A DNA stretch of 8,072 nucleotides from Clostridiales bacterium (GCA_030154385.1 JASKJZ010000101.1:1-8072); one strand, 5' to 3'; positions 1 to 6,146 are shown, counted from the first letter of the stretch. Numbers and translations: made by a program. The notes: generated by a model from the sequence alone, not told the origin.

Positions 1-480
1 TGTCAGCATGCTTTTATCAAAAGCATGGAGCATTATCTAAGTAAACACATATTGCATTTGAATTCATTAAGAGAACTGCTTGTAACGAAACGGCTCTGTT
101 TTAGTCATTGCTTTGGAAAGGAATACATTATGTTAACAAGCGCAGATTTTTCCTCGATTCTTTCTTATATCCTTTCTCTGTTAAGAAAAAAAAAGACCTT
201 TACGCTTGCCCTTCTCTCCAGCCAGTTAAAAGAAACTCTCTTAACCCCTGAATATAGCTATCTGCTAAAAGAAGGCGTAGGCTTAATAATTTCCCCTTCC
301 ACCTGCGACCCAAATGCAGTTTCTCTTTTCATCGAAGAACCTTTGTTTATTAAAGCATTTGAAGAATATTTTAATGAGCTTTTGGCACAAACTGCTCCTA
401 TTTGGAAAGAGAGACGGGCATTGATTTCTTACCTGGAGCAAGAACTGCAACAGGTAAAAAAAGAACCACAGGACTTTTGA
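1..480 (+). CDS. C-terminal part of an unrecognised protein (5' end outside window)
   Basis: The frame is open from the first base and ends at TGA 478-480, so 159 residues are visible. The first in-frame ATG, at 25, has no ribosome binding site, so the true start is probably upstream of the window. A later ATG at 130 does have a GGAAAGGA-like site, but it falls inside continuous coding sequence. The protein is soluble-looking, leucine- and lysine-rich, with a basic patch (LRKKK) and an acidic amphipathic C-terminal third. The segment FIEEPLFIKAFEEYFNELL, followed by a short YLEQEL helix, reminds me of the C-terminal domain of some clostridial XRE-type regulators. That is a memory-level resemblance only; no DNA-binding part is visible and I assign no function. 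The last codons lie inside the terminator hairpin. Confidence 0.65.
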   Translation, partial: CQHAFIKSMEHYLSKHILHLNSLRELLVTKRLCFSHCFGKEYIMLTSADFSSILSYILSLLRKKKTFTLALLSSQLKETLLTPEYSYLLKEGVGLIISPSTCDPNAVSLFIEEPLFIKAFEEYFNELLAQTAPIWKERRALISYLEQELQQVKKEPQDF

Positions 481-496
481 TGTCTTGTGGTTTTTC
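456..496. terminator. Bidirectional intrinsic terminator between the partial gene and gntR
   Basis: AACCACAGGAC (464-474) pairs with GTCTTGTGGTT (482-492), an 11-bp stem with one G-U pair and a 7-base loop holding the TGA stop codon of the upstream gene. A T-run (491-495) follows on the plus strand, and an A-run (456-462) precedes it, which gives a U-tract on the minus strand. It can therefore end both the plus-strand partial gene and the minus-strand gntR. Confidence 0.85.
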
Positions 497-562
497 TTTC
501 TATTTTAAATCGCAATTCTCGATATTTTGTGTCTGGTAAAGAGTGGTATCGAATTTATTCTA

Positions 563-1264
563 TCAGAAAATTCGCTCGGAGCTTATGATTGCTTCATCCA
601 TATGGCTGTCCGTACAAGCCCTGGCAGCCATTTGGTCCCGGCTTTTGATGCACTTATAGAGCGCCAGTGTGTTTTCATATAATGCCCCGGTGCCAAGTCT
701 CACGCAAAAGCGCTTCCAAAGCTGTGTCACAACCGGTTGAAAGGAAATATAAATTAACGGCATGATACTATTTCCTCCGATTACCGCAAGACGGTGATGA
801 AAGGCGAAGGTGGCCTCTGTCACCTCTTGCACCGACTTGGCATCCTTAATTTCCTCCAATAACCCTTCAAGTGCATAGATATCCTCATCTGTGGCATTTT
901 TAATCACAGTCTCTGTTACAACATGTTCCAGTGCACGTCTGACCTCTAGGATCGAGCAAATCTCTGCATATCCTAGCTTATCCCCATGATATTCCATGAT
1001 TGCATTCAGTGTCTCGATATTCCCCTTTTTCCCATAATCCGCGACATAAACCCCTTGTCTTGGAATGATTTCTAAAAAGCCTTGTTTTTCAAGCTCCGCA
1101 AAGCCACCATTTACCACCGCACGGCTAATTTGCATCTGCTTTGCGATTTCTCTCTCTGGCGGCAGCTTGCTTCCAATTGGAAGATGCCCCGATAAAATGA
1201 GATTTCGGATTTCGCAAATAAAACGATCCTTTAAACTGAGTGCACATAGCTTTTGAAATTCCAT
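563..1264 (-). CDS. GntR-family transcriptional regulator, FadR/FCD subfamily
   Basis: A 233-residue cytoplasmic DNA-binding regulator of normal length for the FadR subfamily. The N-terminal winged helix (about residues 11-77) carries the GntR signature: GSKLPPEREIA (31-41), a recognition helix around 46-58, and the wing ending QGVYVADY (70-77). The all-helical FCD effector domain spans about 104-226, with EVRRALE (107-113), FHHRL (155-159) and the final HMDEAI helix. FCD domains usually bind a metal through Asp, His, His, His; here only H156 and H221 are evident, and the usual Asp and middle His positions read T152 and N198. The start is fixed by AGAAGGAG 9 bases upstream. It is divergent from hypB. 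An operator over its own start suggests autoregulation. Ligand unknown; FadR-type members commonly sense carboxylic or sugar acids. Confidence 0.93.
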   Translation of the reverse strand: MEFQKLCALSLKDRFICEIRNLILSGHLPIGSKLPPEREIAKQMQISRAVVNGGFAELEKQGFLEIIPRQGVYVADYGKKGNIETLNAIMEYHGDKLGYAEICSILEVRRALEHVVTETVIKNATDEDIYALEGLLEEIKDAKSVQEVTEATFAFHHRLAVIGGNSIMPLIYISFQPVVTQLWKRFCVRLGTGALYENTLALYKCIKSRDQMAARACTDSHMDEAIISSERIF

Positions 1265-1273
1265 AAAACCCGT

Positions 1274-1281
1274 CTCCTTCT
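1274..1281 (-). promoter_or_regulatory. gntR ribosome binding site
   Basis: AGAAGGAG on the minus strand, 9 bases before the ATG at 1264-1262. It supports this start codon. Confidence 0.85.
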
Positions 1282-1284
1282 GGC

Positions 1285-1306
1285 TGTGGTTATACCACGA
1301 ACCACA
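1285..1306. promoter_or_regulatory. Probable GntR/FCD operator
   Basis: TGGT-TAT-ACCA at 1287-1297 matches the TGGT-N(0-3)-ACCA pattern known for FadR-subfamily regulators, within GTGGT/ACCAC arms (1286-1290, 1294-1298). A further arm, AACCACA (1300-1306), is the perfect inverse of TGTGGTT (1285-1291). The site lies just downstream of the predicted gntR -10 box, over the expected transcription start, so binding should block gntR. Confidence 0.7.
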
Positions 1307-1309
1307 ATC

Positions 1310-1338
1310 ATTTTATCATACAAAATTAACAAATTCAA
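1310..1338 (-). promoter_or_regulatory. Predicted sigma-A promoter of gntR
   Basis: Read on the minus strand, TTGAAT (1338-1333) and TAAAAT (1315-1310) are separated by exactly 17 bases. An A/T-tract lies upstream (1339-1346). Expected transcription start is near 1303. Confidence 0.6.
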
Positions 1339-1378
1339 AGAAAAAACACTGGGAAAACGACAGTTTTTTTTTGCAATA

Positions 1379-1407
1379 TTGCCAGTAACATCCGAATATC
1401 TTATAAT
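1379..1407 (+). promoter_or_regulatory. Predicted sigma-A promoter of the hypB operon
   Basis: TTGCCA (1379-1384), a 17-base spacer, and a perfect TATAAT (1402-1407). A run of nine T (1364-1372) just upstream could act as an UP element. Expected start is about 1414, giving a leader of roughly 92 bases before hypB. Confidence 0.78.
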
Positions 1408-1411
1408 AGAT

Positions 1412-1429
1412 ATGTTAGAAAATTAACGA
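1412..1429. promoter_or_regulatory. Rex-like operator at the hypB operon start point
   Basis: ATGTTAGAAAATTAACGA resembles the Gram-positive Rex consensus TTGTTAANNNNTTAACAA at 11 of 14 defined positions, and 9 of 10 in the GTTAA-N4-TTAAC core. It begins five bases after the -10 box and covers the predicted +1, a position suited to repression. Rex is an NADH/NAD+ sensor that controls fermentation and hydrogen genes in clostridia, which fits a redox operon. No rex gene is in the window, and the AT-rich setting raises the chance of coincidence. Confidence 0.4.
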
Positions 1430-1440
1430 AATGAATATTC

Positions 1441-1480
1441 CTGGACAAACCAGAACGATAAAGACACCTAGCGTGTCCAG
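1441..1480 (+). other. Structured leader of the hypB transcript
   Basis: Two local hairpins are possible: CTGG/CCAG (1441-1444, 1450-1453, loop ACAAA) and GACAC/GTGTC (1463-1467, 1473-1477, loop CTAGC). An alternative long-range stem, CTGGACA/TGTCCAG (1441-1447, 1474-1480), excludes both. I recognise no known riboswitch class and see no terminator or direct masking of the ribosome binding site. Confidence 0.35.
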
Positions 1481-1493
1481 AGTAATGAAAAAA

Positions 1494-1497
1494 GGAG
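1494..1497 (+). promoter_or_regulatory. hypB ribosome binding site (decides the start)
   Basis: GGAG within AAAAAAGGAG, 8 bases before ATG 1506. An in-frame ATG at 1431 has no such site and would add 25 residues absent from HypB proteins, so 1506 is preferred. Confidence 0.85.
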
Positions 1498-1505
1498 TGT
1501 GTGCA

Positions 1506-2174
1506 ATGGAGGAAGTAAAAATCTTAGAAATCAAACGAAGTATTTTTGAAGACAACGATGAAGACGCAAATAAGCTTCGTGCCGAGCTAAAGGAAAAGAA
1601 TGTATTCCTATTAAACTTAATGTCAAGTCCTGGCTCTGGAAAAACGACCACCTTAACAAAGACAATACAGGCTCTTAAGGAAGAGCTGCGCATTGGGGTA
1701 ATGGAGGCTGACATTGATTCTGACGTCGATGCTCGGACGATAAAAGAGACTGGTGCAAAGGTCATTCAGCTTCACACAGGCGGCATGTGCCATCTGGATG
1801 CGGAAATGACACGCCAAGGCTTACAGGGTCTTGGAGCCGATGACGTGGATCTTGTTATCCTCGAAAACGTTGGAAATCTTGTCTGTCCAGCGGAATTTGA
1901 TACCGGCTCGGTCAAAAATGCGATGATCCTATCCGTTCCAGAAGGAGATGACAAGCCTCTAAAATACCCATTGATGTTTTCAATCTGTGACGTCGTATTA
2001 ATTAATAAGATGGATGTTCTTCCGTACTTTAATTTTGATTTGGAGAAATGCAAAAAAAATATACTGGCAAGAAACCCAAATGCAAAAATTATCCCCATCA
2101 GCGCCCTTAAGGGGGATGGCATTTCTGACTTTAGTGCATGGATAAAAGAAGAAGTGGATCAATGGTGCAAATAA
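1506..2174 (+). CDS. hypB: HypB, nickel-insertion GTPase
   Basis: A 222-residue cytoplasmic SIMIBI-class GTPase that, in known systems, receives nickel from or with HypA and drives its insertion into [NiFe]-hydrogenase (or urease) on GTP hydrolysis. Visible motifs: P-loop SSPGSGKTT (40-48); EADIDSDVDA switch region (67-76); GGMCHLD with C95 and H96 and, further on, NLVCP with C127, which are the G-domain metal site; ENVGN (120-124); base-recognition NKMD (167-170); and the SAL loop (199-201). The N-terminus lacks both the CxxCGC nickel site of the E. coli protein and the His-rich storage tract of some others. It is the first gene of the operon, with the next gene 19 bases downstream. No hydrogenase or hypCDEF gene is in the window, so the client enzyme is unknown. 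Confidence 0.96.
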   Translation: MEEVKILEIKRSIFEDNDEDANKLRAELKEKNVFLLNLMSSPGSGKTTTLTKTIQALKEELRIGVMEADIDSDVDARTIKETGAKVIQLHTGGMCHLDAEMTRQGLQGLGADDVDLVILENVGNLVCPAEFDTGSVKNAMILSVPEGDDKPLKYPLMFSICDVVLINKMDVLPYFNFDLEKCKKNILARNPNAKIIPISALKGDGISDFSAWIKEEVDQWCK

Positions 2175-2180
2175 AAGAAA

Positions 2181-2186
2181 AGAGGA
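2181..2186 (+). promoter_or_regulatory. Ribosome binding site of the oxidoreductase gene
   Basis: AGAGGA, 7 bases before ATG 2194, inside the short hypB-to-oxidoreductase spacer. It supports this start. Confidence 0.8.
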
Positions 2187-2193
2187 TGAAATC

Positions 2194-4887
2194 ATGAGTG
2201 AACTAAGACCAAAAATTGTGAAGCTAGCAAAGATGATCGGTGGTATTGCTGGCGCCATGAACAAAATTGATGAAAACGCGCCGGAATATTATGCACTGGA
2301 TTGTGTCGTAACCGACGATATGGCAGATGTAGCCATGACCTTAGGACTTCGTGTCCCAAGAACCTTTGAGTACATAGCAAAACGTTCTGGAAAAAGCAGA
2401 ACGGAAACCAAAGAATTATTAGACCAGCTCACCTATGCTGGAGTATTAAAGGTATTCCCAGATCCAGAAGATCATAAGGATCGTTACTTCTTAAATATCT
2501 TTGCACCTGGGATCCTGGAAATGATGGTAAATAACAGAGAACAGCTTGCTGCACATCCAGAGCTTGGAAAGGCCTTTGAAGAATACACCAGACTTCGTCT
2601 CGCACCAATGGCCGCAAAATTCCCACAAGGTATGGCTATGATGCGTATTATCCCGGTTGAAGAAGCCATCAAAGATCTGCCAGGGGTACAGCCATGGGAA
2701 CGTCTTTCCTATTATTTAGATAAATACGATGTATTTAGTGTATCCGACTGCTCTTGTCGCCAGTCCCGCAGTGCGATTAACGAAGGCTGTGCTCATATGG
2801 AACAAGAAATCTGTATCCAGATGGGAGAAGGCGCTGAATTCTATATTCGAAGCGGACGCGGACGCCAAATTACAAAAGAAGAAGCGAAAGAAATCATCAA
2901 GCATGCAGAAGACATTGGGTTGATGCATGAAATGCCGCATACCGATGGTCTTGGAGAATCGGCTGCTATTTGTAACTGCTGCGGTTGCTCTTGCTTCTCG
3001 ATGCGTCTTGCCACCTATTTTAATACGCCAGATGCAATCCGCTCGAACTTTACGGCAACAGTAAACAAAGAAAACTGTGTTGCCTGCGGACAATGTGTGG
3101 AGCACTGTCCAGTAAATGCGCTTAAGCTAGGTCAAAAGCTCTGCTCCAAAACGCCTTCTGAAAATAAAGAAGAACGTACCGCTCGTGATCATTCCTGGAG
3201 CTCGAAAAACTATAACATAGATTACCGTGAAAATCGTGAAAACGTAACGGAAGAAGGAACCTCTCCTTGTAAGACCGCCTGTCCTGCTCACATTGCCGTA
3301 CAAGGTTATATCCGTCTCGCCTCACAAGGACGTTATCGCGACGCACTCGAGCTGATCAAAAAAGAAAATCCATTTCCAGCTGTATGCGGTCGTATCTGTC
3401 CACACGGATGTGAAAGCGAATGTACACGCGGGGACCTAGACGAACCAATTGCAATCGATGAAATCAAGAAATTTATTGCTGATAAAGAATTAGAAGAAGA
3501 AAATCGCTTCGTTCCACCACTTCGTTACGATCTTGGAAATAAAGTTGCCATCGTTGGCTCTGGCCCTGCGGGTCTATCCTGCGCTTATTATCTGGCAATT
3601 GACGGCTACAAGGTAACCGTTTTTGAAAAAGAAGAAAAATTAGGTGGTATGCTCACCCTTGGTATTCCATCGTTCCGTCTGGAAAAGGAGGTACTAAACG
3701 CAGAAATCGATGTCCTTCGTCAAATGGGCGTTACCTTCAAGACAGGTGTTGAGGTTGGTAAAGACATTAGCATTGCGGACCTTCGCAAACAAGGCTTTGA
3801 AGCGTTTTACTTAGCAATTGGTGCACAAGGCGGAAGAAGCCTTGGTATTGACGGAGAAGATAGTGAAGGCGTGATTACTGGCGTTGATTTCTTACGAAAC
3901 GTTGCACTTGGACGGGATGCATCTCTATCTGGCAATGTAGTCGTAATCGGCGGTGGTAACGTAGCGATTGACGTCGCTCGTACGGCAACTCGTGAAGGTG
4001 CTGCTACGGTCAACCTATACTGCCTGGAAGGAAAGAATGAGATGCCAGCGCTTCCAGATGAAATAGAAGAAGCAATGGCAGATCAGGTTATCTTCAACAA
4101 TGGATGGGGTCCAAAACGCATTCTTCATGAAAATGGAAAAGTAACGGGTGTTGAGTTTATGCGTTGTGTCAGCGTATTTGATAAGGATCATCGCTTTGCA
4201 CCGAAATACGACGAAACGGATACCATCGTCGTACCCGCAGACGCTGTGCTTCTCTCCATTGGACAGTCTATTCAATGGGGCAGCCTTTTAGATGGCACCA
4301 AAGTGGAGCTTGGACGTGGAAATACGGTCGTAGCCGATAGCCTGACCCTTCAGACAAAGGAACCGGATATCTTTGTTGGGGGAGACTGCTTTACTGGTCC
4401 TAAATTTGCAATCCATGCAATCACTGGTGGTAAAGAGGGCGCAATCTCGATTCACCGTTTTGTACAGCCAGGTCACACCTTGGTATACGGACGTGACCGC
4501 AGAGAATATCATGCCTTTGATAAAAATAACGTTGCAATTGGTGTGCAAGACTTTGATACCACACCTCGTCAGCGTGCCGGACATTCTCCAGAAAAGAAGG
4601 GAAGCTTTTTGGATGACCGTCTGACCTTTACCGAAGAACAGATGAAGAAAGAGACCGAGCGATGCCTTGGCTGTGGTGCAGTTGAAATTGACAGCTATAT
4701 GTGTGTTGGCTGCGGTATGTGTACCACGAAGTGTAAATTTGATGCAATTCATCTGGAACGCACCTACAACAGCGTACCAGACACCTACGAAAAATTACCG
4801 ATGAAGCTTGCTGCAAATGCCATTGTTCGTTCTGGTAAGATTGCTGCAACGGCTGTAAAAGAAGGCGTTGGCAGAAAGGGGAAATAA
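2194..4887 (+). CDS. Multidomain iron-sulfur FAD/NAD(P)H oxidoreductase with N-terminal winged-helix-like region
   Basis: 897 residues, cytoplasmic. In order: a helical/winged-helix-like region (about 40-105); a Cys-rich module with CSC (186-188), C199, C207 and CNCCGCSC (260-267); a [4Fe-4S] motif CVACGQCVEHCP (295-306); a GltD/DPYD-type N-terminal FeS domain (C359, C363, C398, C402, C406, C410); an FAD site VGSGPAG (454-460) with E478, LGGMLTLGIPSFRL (483-496) and the late GGD (729-731); a second Rossmann site IGGGNVAIDVA (585-595); and a C-terminal ferredoxin (C824, C827, C837, C840, C843, C847). The core matches the glutamate synthase small-subunit, NfnB and AegA group, which moves electrons between NAD(P)H and an iron-sulfur partner. 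No GltB-like large subunit is adjacent. The partner and substrate are unknown. Placement between hypB and hypA suggests a role linked to a nickel enzyme or hydrogen/redox metabolism. Arg codons are mostly CGT/CGC, hinting at high expression. Confidence 0.93.
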   Translation: MSELRPKIVKLAKMIGGIAGAMNKIDENAPEYYALDCVVTDDMADVAMTLGLRVPRTFEYIAKRSGKSRTETKELLDQLTYAGVLKVFPDPEDHKDRYFLNIFAPGILEMMVNNREQLAAHPELGKAFEEYTRLRLAPMAAKFPQGMAMMRIIPVEEAIKDLPGVQPWERLSYYLDKYDVFSVSDCSCRQSRSAINEGCAHMEQEICIQMGEGAEFYIRSGRGRQITKEEAKEIIKHAEDIGLMHEMPHTDGLGESAAICNCCGCSCFSMRLATYFNTPDAIRSNFTATVNKENCVACGQCVEHCPVNALKLGQKLCSKTPSENKEERTARDHSWSSKNYNIDYRENRENVTEEGTSPCKTACPAHIAVQGYIRLASQGRYRDALELIKKENPFPAVCGRICPHGCESECTRGDLDEPIAIDEIKKFIADKELEEENRFVPPLRYDLGNKVAIVGSGPAGLSCAYYLAIDGYKVTVFEKEEKLGGMLTLGIPSFRLEKEVLNAEIDVLRQMGVTFKTGVEVGKDISIADLRKQGFEAFYLAIGAQGGRSLGIDGEDSEGVITGVDFLRNVALGRDASLSGNVVVIGGGNVAIDVARTATREGAATVNLYCLEGKNEMPALPDEIEEAMADQVIFNNGWGPKRILHENGKVTGVEFMRCVSVFDKDHRFAPKYDETDTIVVPADAVLLSIGQSIQWGSLLDGTKVELGRGNTVVADSLTLQTKEPDIFVGGDCFTGPKFAIHAITGGKEGAISIHRFVQPGHTLVYGRDRREYHAFDKNNVAIGVQDFDTTPRQRAGHSPEKKGSFLDDRLTFTEEQMKKETERCLGCGAVEIDSYMCVGCGMCTTKCKFDAIHLERTYNSVPDTYEKLPMKLAANAIVRSGKIAATAVKEGVGRKGK

Positions 4888-4893
4888 GATTAC

Positions 4894-5235
4894 ATGCATG
4901 AGCTGGGTGTATTAAATTCTATGGTACATACCATAGAGCGTATGATTCAAAAGGAAGGCTATACAAAGGTGGAAAAGGTCGTGATAGAAGTTGGCGAGCT
5001 TTCTGGCATTGTGCCACGATATCTAGAAGCTACTTGGCCAGCTGCAACCTATAAAACCTTTATGGAAGGCACCACACTCGAACTTAATGTGGTACCTGGT
5101 ATCGTAAAATGCAAGGACTGCGGACGTGTCTTCAATGCGATGTACAGCGATTTAAGCTGCCCAGACTGCAGCAGTGTGAACATGGAAATCCTCGAAGGTG
5201 ACGATATCATCATTCAACAAATAGCCTGTTATTAA
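4894..5235 (+). CDS. hypA: HypA, nickel metallochaperone
   Basis: A 113-residue protein of standard HypA length. It binds nickel at its extreme N-terminus and zinc in a small ribbon domain, and works with HypB to deliver nickel. The start MHE is diagnostic: the amino terminus, H2 and neighbouring atoms form the nickel site, so the ATG at 4894 is fixed. GELSGIVP (34-41) lies in the conserved first domain, and the zinc site is C73/C76 with C89/C92 (CKDC, CPDC). It begins six bases after the oxidoreductase stop, with AGAAAGGGG (4873-4881) inside the end of that gene, so translational coupling is likely. A terminator follows at once, making it the last gene of the operon. The order hypB-oxidoreductase-hypA differs from the usual adjacent hypAB. 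Confidence 0.96.
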   Translation: MHELGVLNSMVHTIERMIQKEGYTKVEKVVIEVGELSGIVPRYLEATWPAATYKTFMEGTTLELNVVPGIVKCKDCGRVFNAMYSDLSCPDCSSVNMEILEGDDIIIQQIACY

Positions 5236-5241
5236 AAATTA

Positions 5242-5275
5242 GTCCCTCTTCCAACCAGGATGAGGGACATTTTTT
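5242..5275. terminator. Shared terminator between hypA and the convergent lysR gene
   Basis: GTCCCTC (5242-5248) pairs with GAGGGAC (5262-5268). The stem continues after a T-T mismatch as TCC/GGA (5250-5252, 5258-5260) around an AACCA loop. Six T (5270-5275) follow on the plus strand. An A-rich tract (5233-5238) gives a weaker U-tract on the minus strand. The lysR stop codon (5274-5276) touches the T-run. Confidence 0.88.
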
Positions 5276-6146
5276 ATAGTCCATTGATGGTTTCCTTTGC
5301 AAAATCTACAAACTTTTTTACAATCGGTGAGCTCTCGACATTCATTGGAAGTGCAATCCCAAGCTCTCGTACAGCCGCGGGCGCTAGCGGCAGAGCCTGC
5401 ACTCGGTTTTGATTTCCCTTCATTACAAGCGCCGATAACATACTGACCCCCCATCCCCCTTCTACCATCGCAAGAATCGCGGGATCATCAAGAGAAGTCT
5501 CTTTAATCTGAGGCTTTACGCCGTTCCCATTAATTACGCGCATGATATCAATCGAAAATCCATACGAAGGCATTAAAAAGGTCTTTCCCTCATATTCGGT
5601 CACTGGAAAATAATCGTATCCCTTTGTATCATAATCGGCGGGTAAAATGGCAAGCATTGGGTCATACTTTAATGGAATCCACTGAAAGTTTGCATTCGGC
5701 TGATAGCTTCCAAAGGTCATATGTACCTCACCATTTTCTAATAGCTGATACGTGTCGGTTACACCACCATTAAAGATTTCTACATTGATATTTGGATATT
5801 CCTTTGCAAACCCCATTACAATTGAGGGCAGCCAATGCACAGCGATACTGGTGTAGGCACTGATACGAATACTGGCTCCCTCCAATGCATTGATCTGATG
5901 GATCTCATGCGTGAGCTTTTTATTTTGGGCAATGATTTCTTCGATGATTGGAATCAGGCGTTTCCCATTCTTAGTGAGGGTGACACCCGCATGATTTCGC
6001 TCCAGGATTGGAAATCCGATCTCTCGCTCCAGACGGCTCATCATATGCGTAAGACCAGACTGTGTATAGGATAAGGCCTCGCTAGCGCGTGAAAAGCTCC
6101 CATACTCCACTACCTTTACTAGTATTTCCAGTTTTTTAACATCCAT
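5274..6146 (-). CDS. LysR-type transcriptional regulator
   Basis: 290 residues, typical LysR length. The N-terminal winged helix-turn-helix (about 1-60) shows the classic pattern: LEILVKVVEYGSFSRASEAL (6-25), then SQ-type recognition helix YTQSGLTHMMSRLEREIG (27-44) and the wing L-ERNHAGVTLTKNG (48-61). A linker helix follows (about 62-88), then a two-lobed periplasmic-binding-like effector domain (about 91-290). The start has GAGGGAGA (6164-6157) about 10 bases upstream. It is divergent from brnQ, and the palindrome between them sits where LysR proteins normally bind, so it probably activates brnQ and represses itself. The ligand cannot be told from sequence; an amino acid or thiol/redox signal would fit the neighbours. 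It shares a terminator with hypA but is not part of that operon. Confidence 0.94.
   Translation of the reverse strand: MDVKKLEILVKVVEYGSFSRASEALSYTQSGLTHMMSRLEREIGFPILERNHAGVTLTKNGKRLIPIIEEIIAQNKKLTHEIHQINALEGASIRISAYTSIAVHWLPSIVMGFAKEYPNINVEIFNGGVTDTYQLLENGEVHMTFGSYQPNANFQWIPLKYDPMLAILPADYDTKGYDYFPVTEYEGKTFLMPSYGFSIDIMRVINGNGVKPQIKETSLDDPAILAMVEGGWGVSMLSALVMKGNQNRVQALPLAPAAVRELGIALPMNVESSPIVKKFVDFAKETINGL

Noticed and set aside
512..556. Imperfect AATTCTCGATA / TATCGAATT inverted repeat downstream of gntR
   Set aside because: It needs a 2-base bulge, has a long loop and no T-tract. The 464-492 hairpin is a much better terminator.
1326..1332. TTAACAA, a Rex half-site in the gntR promoter
   Set aside because: The partner arm (1315-1321) does not match the consensus, so a half-site in AT-rich DNA is likely chance.
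1348..1372. Terminator-like ACTG/CAGT hairpin followed by nine T
   Set aside because: The stem is only 4 bp with a 9-base loop, and no plus-strand gene upstream needs it. The T-run is better read as an UP-like element of the hypB promoter.
1431..1505. N-terminal extension of hypB from the in-frame ATG at 1431
   Set aside because: It has no ribosome binding site, it covers the structured leader, and HypB proteins do not carry such a sequence. ATG 1506 has a good site.
1414..1505. Nickel/cobalt (NiCo, czcD) riboswitch in the hypB leader
   Set aside because: I could not find the conserved four-way junction features. The stems are too short and too few.
4288..4752. A 154-codon minus-strand frame, and several others, inside the oxidoreductase gene
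   Set aside because: They are antisense to a conserved coding region with clear cofactor motifs. They show no recognisable domain or ribosome binding site.
2194..4887. Assignment as glutamate synthase small subunit (gltD)
   Set aside because: Only the central core is GltD-like. There is no gltB neighbour, and the extra N-terminal modules and hyp context argue against this name.
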